Of a stretch of 64,000 nucleotides of DNA, positions 62,115 to 64,000 are shown one piece after another (position 1 is the stretch's first letter; each line of letters starts with the position of its first letter). Location: assembly GCF_003286085.1 (NCBI RefSeq), contig NW_020825307.1, positions 434,001-498,000 of the forward strand, given 5' to 3'. The stretch is from Drosophila persimilis. Lineage: Eukaryota; Arthropoda; Insecta; Diptera; Drosophilidae. Made by a program: the position numbers and the translations under genes. Below the pieces are notes generated by a model. The model did no database searches and was not told where the DNA came from. It worked only from the letters and a program-made list of their open reading frames with translations.

Positions 62115-64000
62115 GTTCGCTGGGTTTTATTTTCGAACGGTTCGAATGACCGTTTGATCAGGTTTGCTGCATAATCTTTAAAGTACGTATACGATTACTC
62201 ACCTGGAAACTTGATCTGTTTTGCGACTAGGTCGCCTTGTGTCCTGCACCACAGCTCTCTATCCGCGCTCTCTATCGTCGCTTCTCGAAGGATTCCCAAA
62301 GGAACACAAGTTGCCCAAATAAATGGATTTTGTAAGATTTCAAATTTGCACAAAGTTTTAAACAGAAACAAAAAAAACCCGTCTTTAGCTTTCCAAAACG
62401 AGGAAACGGAAATGAAGAACTGCTGCTGGGGATATTTTTATATTTTTATAAGAAATTTTGAATTGATTTTGTTGGATTTATTTTTTTTTTTTTGCGATAT
62501 ATTATCACTAATTTTCTGAATTCAGAAAAAAATTCGACACTATTTATGTTGTTTCCTTATCCGTGGCCGAAAGAGTATTGATGCCGCAAATTCCGCAGTG
62601 CTTCGGTTTTCCCATTGTACCCACCCGACGGCCCGGCATGTTGCCCAGTTTCCTCATTCATGTTGCTGGTAGTACGTACTCATGTTGCCTGCAAACTGGT
62701 TTGGACTGGTGGATCATGGACGTTGTTATACCCTATCTGATCCAGTTCTTCTGGATGCTTCTCAATAAATGGCAATATGTCAAAAATATGTAGCATTGAC
62801 TTTTACTCAGAACCACCTGTTTTTACATTATTTGGTTGCACCCATCCGACTGCCACATTTCCCATCCATTATCTATTCATTGAAAATATACATATGCATA
62901 TTTTATATTACTTACGGCCCCCAGAGTTTAGTGTGTTACAAACCACTCGCCAATTCGATCATATAATATCCCTATTCCACAGGCATTCGAATGTTGCCCA
63001 ACTCTGCTTGAATGTTGCTAGCAAATGTATCTACTGAGCACGCGCGCCGTTCGGAAAAGCCACCACTGCGCAGGCGCGCTACCGAGAGAGAGAGAGAAAG
63101 AGAGCGAAAGTGAGCGCTCTCTTGTCTCTTTGCATCGGATTGTAACGGAATCTCAGCTGGCCGGCAAAGGAATGACGCAGGGGAGGAGAGTCATGTGGAA
63201 CTCTGCAGATCTACAAAGAAATTTTGGTATTAACCGGTTCTCAAAAGTTCTGGAAACATATGATAACATATATGTTAAAAGATATAGTTGGTCGTCAGAC
63301 CAATAAAATATCCCACAAATAAGGTAAATCCGAGGACTTAAACTTTGACTCCGACTCATCAGAGAGTAGCTTCAGCCACTCGCCGACAGGCGGCGCCAGC
63401 GAGTGAAAGCAAGAGAGCGGCTGCCTGTTGAGCAGGACCTCCTCTCTTGCGTTTCATTCCGGCTTTCTCTTCCTCCTGAGCTACATTTCTCTTCTAAGCA
63501 GGTAAATCCCTGCCGAACGGTCTGTCAAATGCCTCCTTTGTCCCCCCGGCCTGGCTTTGCCTCTGCCAACGGCGGACAATGGACCAGGGCCAGCTGTCGG
63601 GGAACTGTAAAAAAGAAAGGAAACCCACACGGCGACGTCGCAAGGTGTCTTAGCCCAGATTTGTCTCGTGTGTTGTCCAAAAAATATCTGGAACAATTGT
63701 CGTTGAGCAGAAGAGAGTAGAGAGGGAGAGGTAGAGGGAGAGGGAGGGGGAGCAGAAGCCAACAGCAGAAGTCGGGACTACAAAAACAGTAGCCTAATGT
63801 CTCTGTCCAGCGGGAATCTTTACAGCCCTCTCACTCTCACCACTATCACTGTCTCCCTCCCCGCTGGTCATTACTTTCACTTTGATTTGTACTTGGTCTC
63901 GAGACCGGAATGGGATCGCATTGTGCGTAGGCGAGCAATTTACGAGCGAAGCTTCGGTAAATATTTGTCCAGATGCCGGCTGCGAGCAGCAGCCTTCTTG

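Larger units (their letters stand above)
60604..64000. other. Upstream intron or 5' region of PsGEF
   Basis: The first coding exon of PsGEF begins after an acceptor (CCGCCACAG at about 60605), so at least one 5' UTR exon lies further right. In this stretch I see no coding exon. It has TCTGTGTA repeats (61210-61275), a 20-bp palindrome (62095-62114) and a GC-rich, CpG-containing, GAGAG-rich segment near 63030-63120 that could be a promoter. Confidence 0.5.

Noticed and set aside
62563..62793. Plus-strand 76-residue frame with hydrophobic end
   Set aside because: No ATG-centred context, splice sites or recognisable domain; AT-rich flanks and repeated CATGTTGC suggest noncoding sequence.

Overview
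This is animal nuclear DNA from a Drosophila fly. It has short GT-AG introns, strong C/G-ending codon use, CAG/CTG and CA/GA microsatellites, and clear orthologues of fly genes (pole hole/Raf, mRpL14, the Rho exchange factor PsGEF). phl is X-linked in D. melanogaster, so this is probably Muller element A. Several amino-acid changes from my recollection of D. melanogaster Raf, and the dense TACGAGTA-type microsatellites, suggest another lineage, perhaps the obscura group. That placement is tentative.

Left end, 1-12 kb. Noncoding DNA carries a decayed LINE reverse-transcriptase fragment (about 1.5-2.1 kb). A Prp38B-type splicing factor follows on the minus strand (4735-2808, six coding exons). 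Divergent from it is phl/Raf on the plus strand (6480-9060, five coding exons). phl converges tail-to-tail with the intronless mitochondrial ribosomal protein gene mRpL14 (10302-9805, minus). Prp38B and mRpL14 each have a TATCGATA (DRE) box just upstream, as housekeeping fly promoters often do.

Middle, 12-40 kb. A minus-strand cordon-bleu-like gene (16141-12016, three coding exons, 1326 aa) has an N-terminal Cobl ubiquitin-like domain, KKRVAP/KKKAAP proline motifs and a C-terminal WH2 actin-binding motif. It is followed by about 24 kb without a supportable coding exon. That stretch is rich in microsatellites and contains a near-perfect 77-nt hairpin at 25.7 kb.

Right half, 40-64 kb, all minus strand. 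A ten-exon reading frame for a 1689-aa, mostly disordered protein that I do not recognise runs from 48262 to 40000. Upstream of it is PsGEF (60590-51355, six coding exons, 1653 aa), with a C2 domain, a PDZ domain and a DH-PH RhoGEF module. The PDZ exon can also be read through its donor to a stop four codons past the splice-consensus region, followed 230 nt later by a poly(A) signal. This predicts a C2-PDZ protein with no GEF module. The last 3.4 kb are upstream intron or 5' sequence of PsGEF.

The window is a set of signalling and cytoskeletal genes (Raf kinase, a Rho exchange factor, an actin-nucleator relative) mixed with housekeeping genes. I see no operon-like or horizontally acquired system. 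The most interesting observations concern alternative transcript ends, an in-frame alternative donor in Raf, a region open in two frames, and a miRNA-like hairpin.
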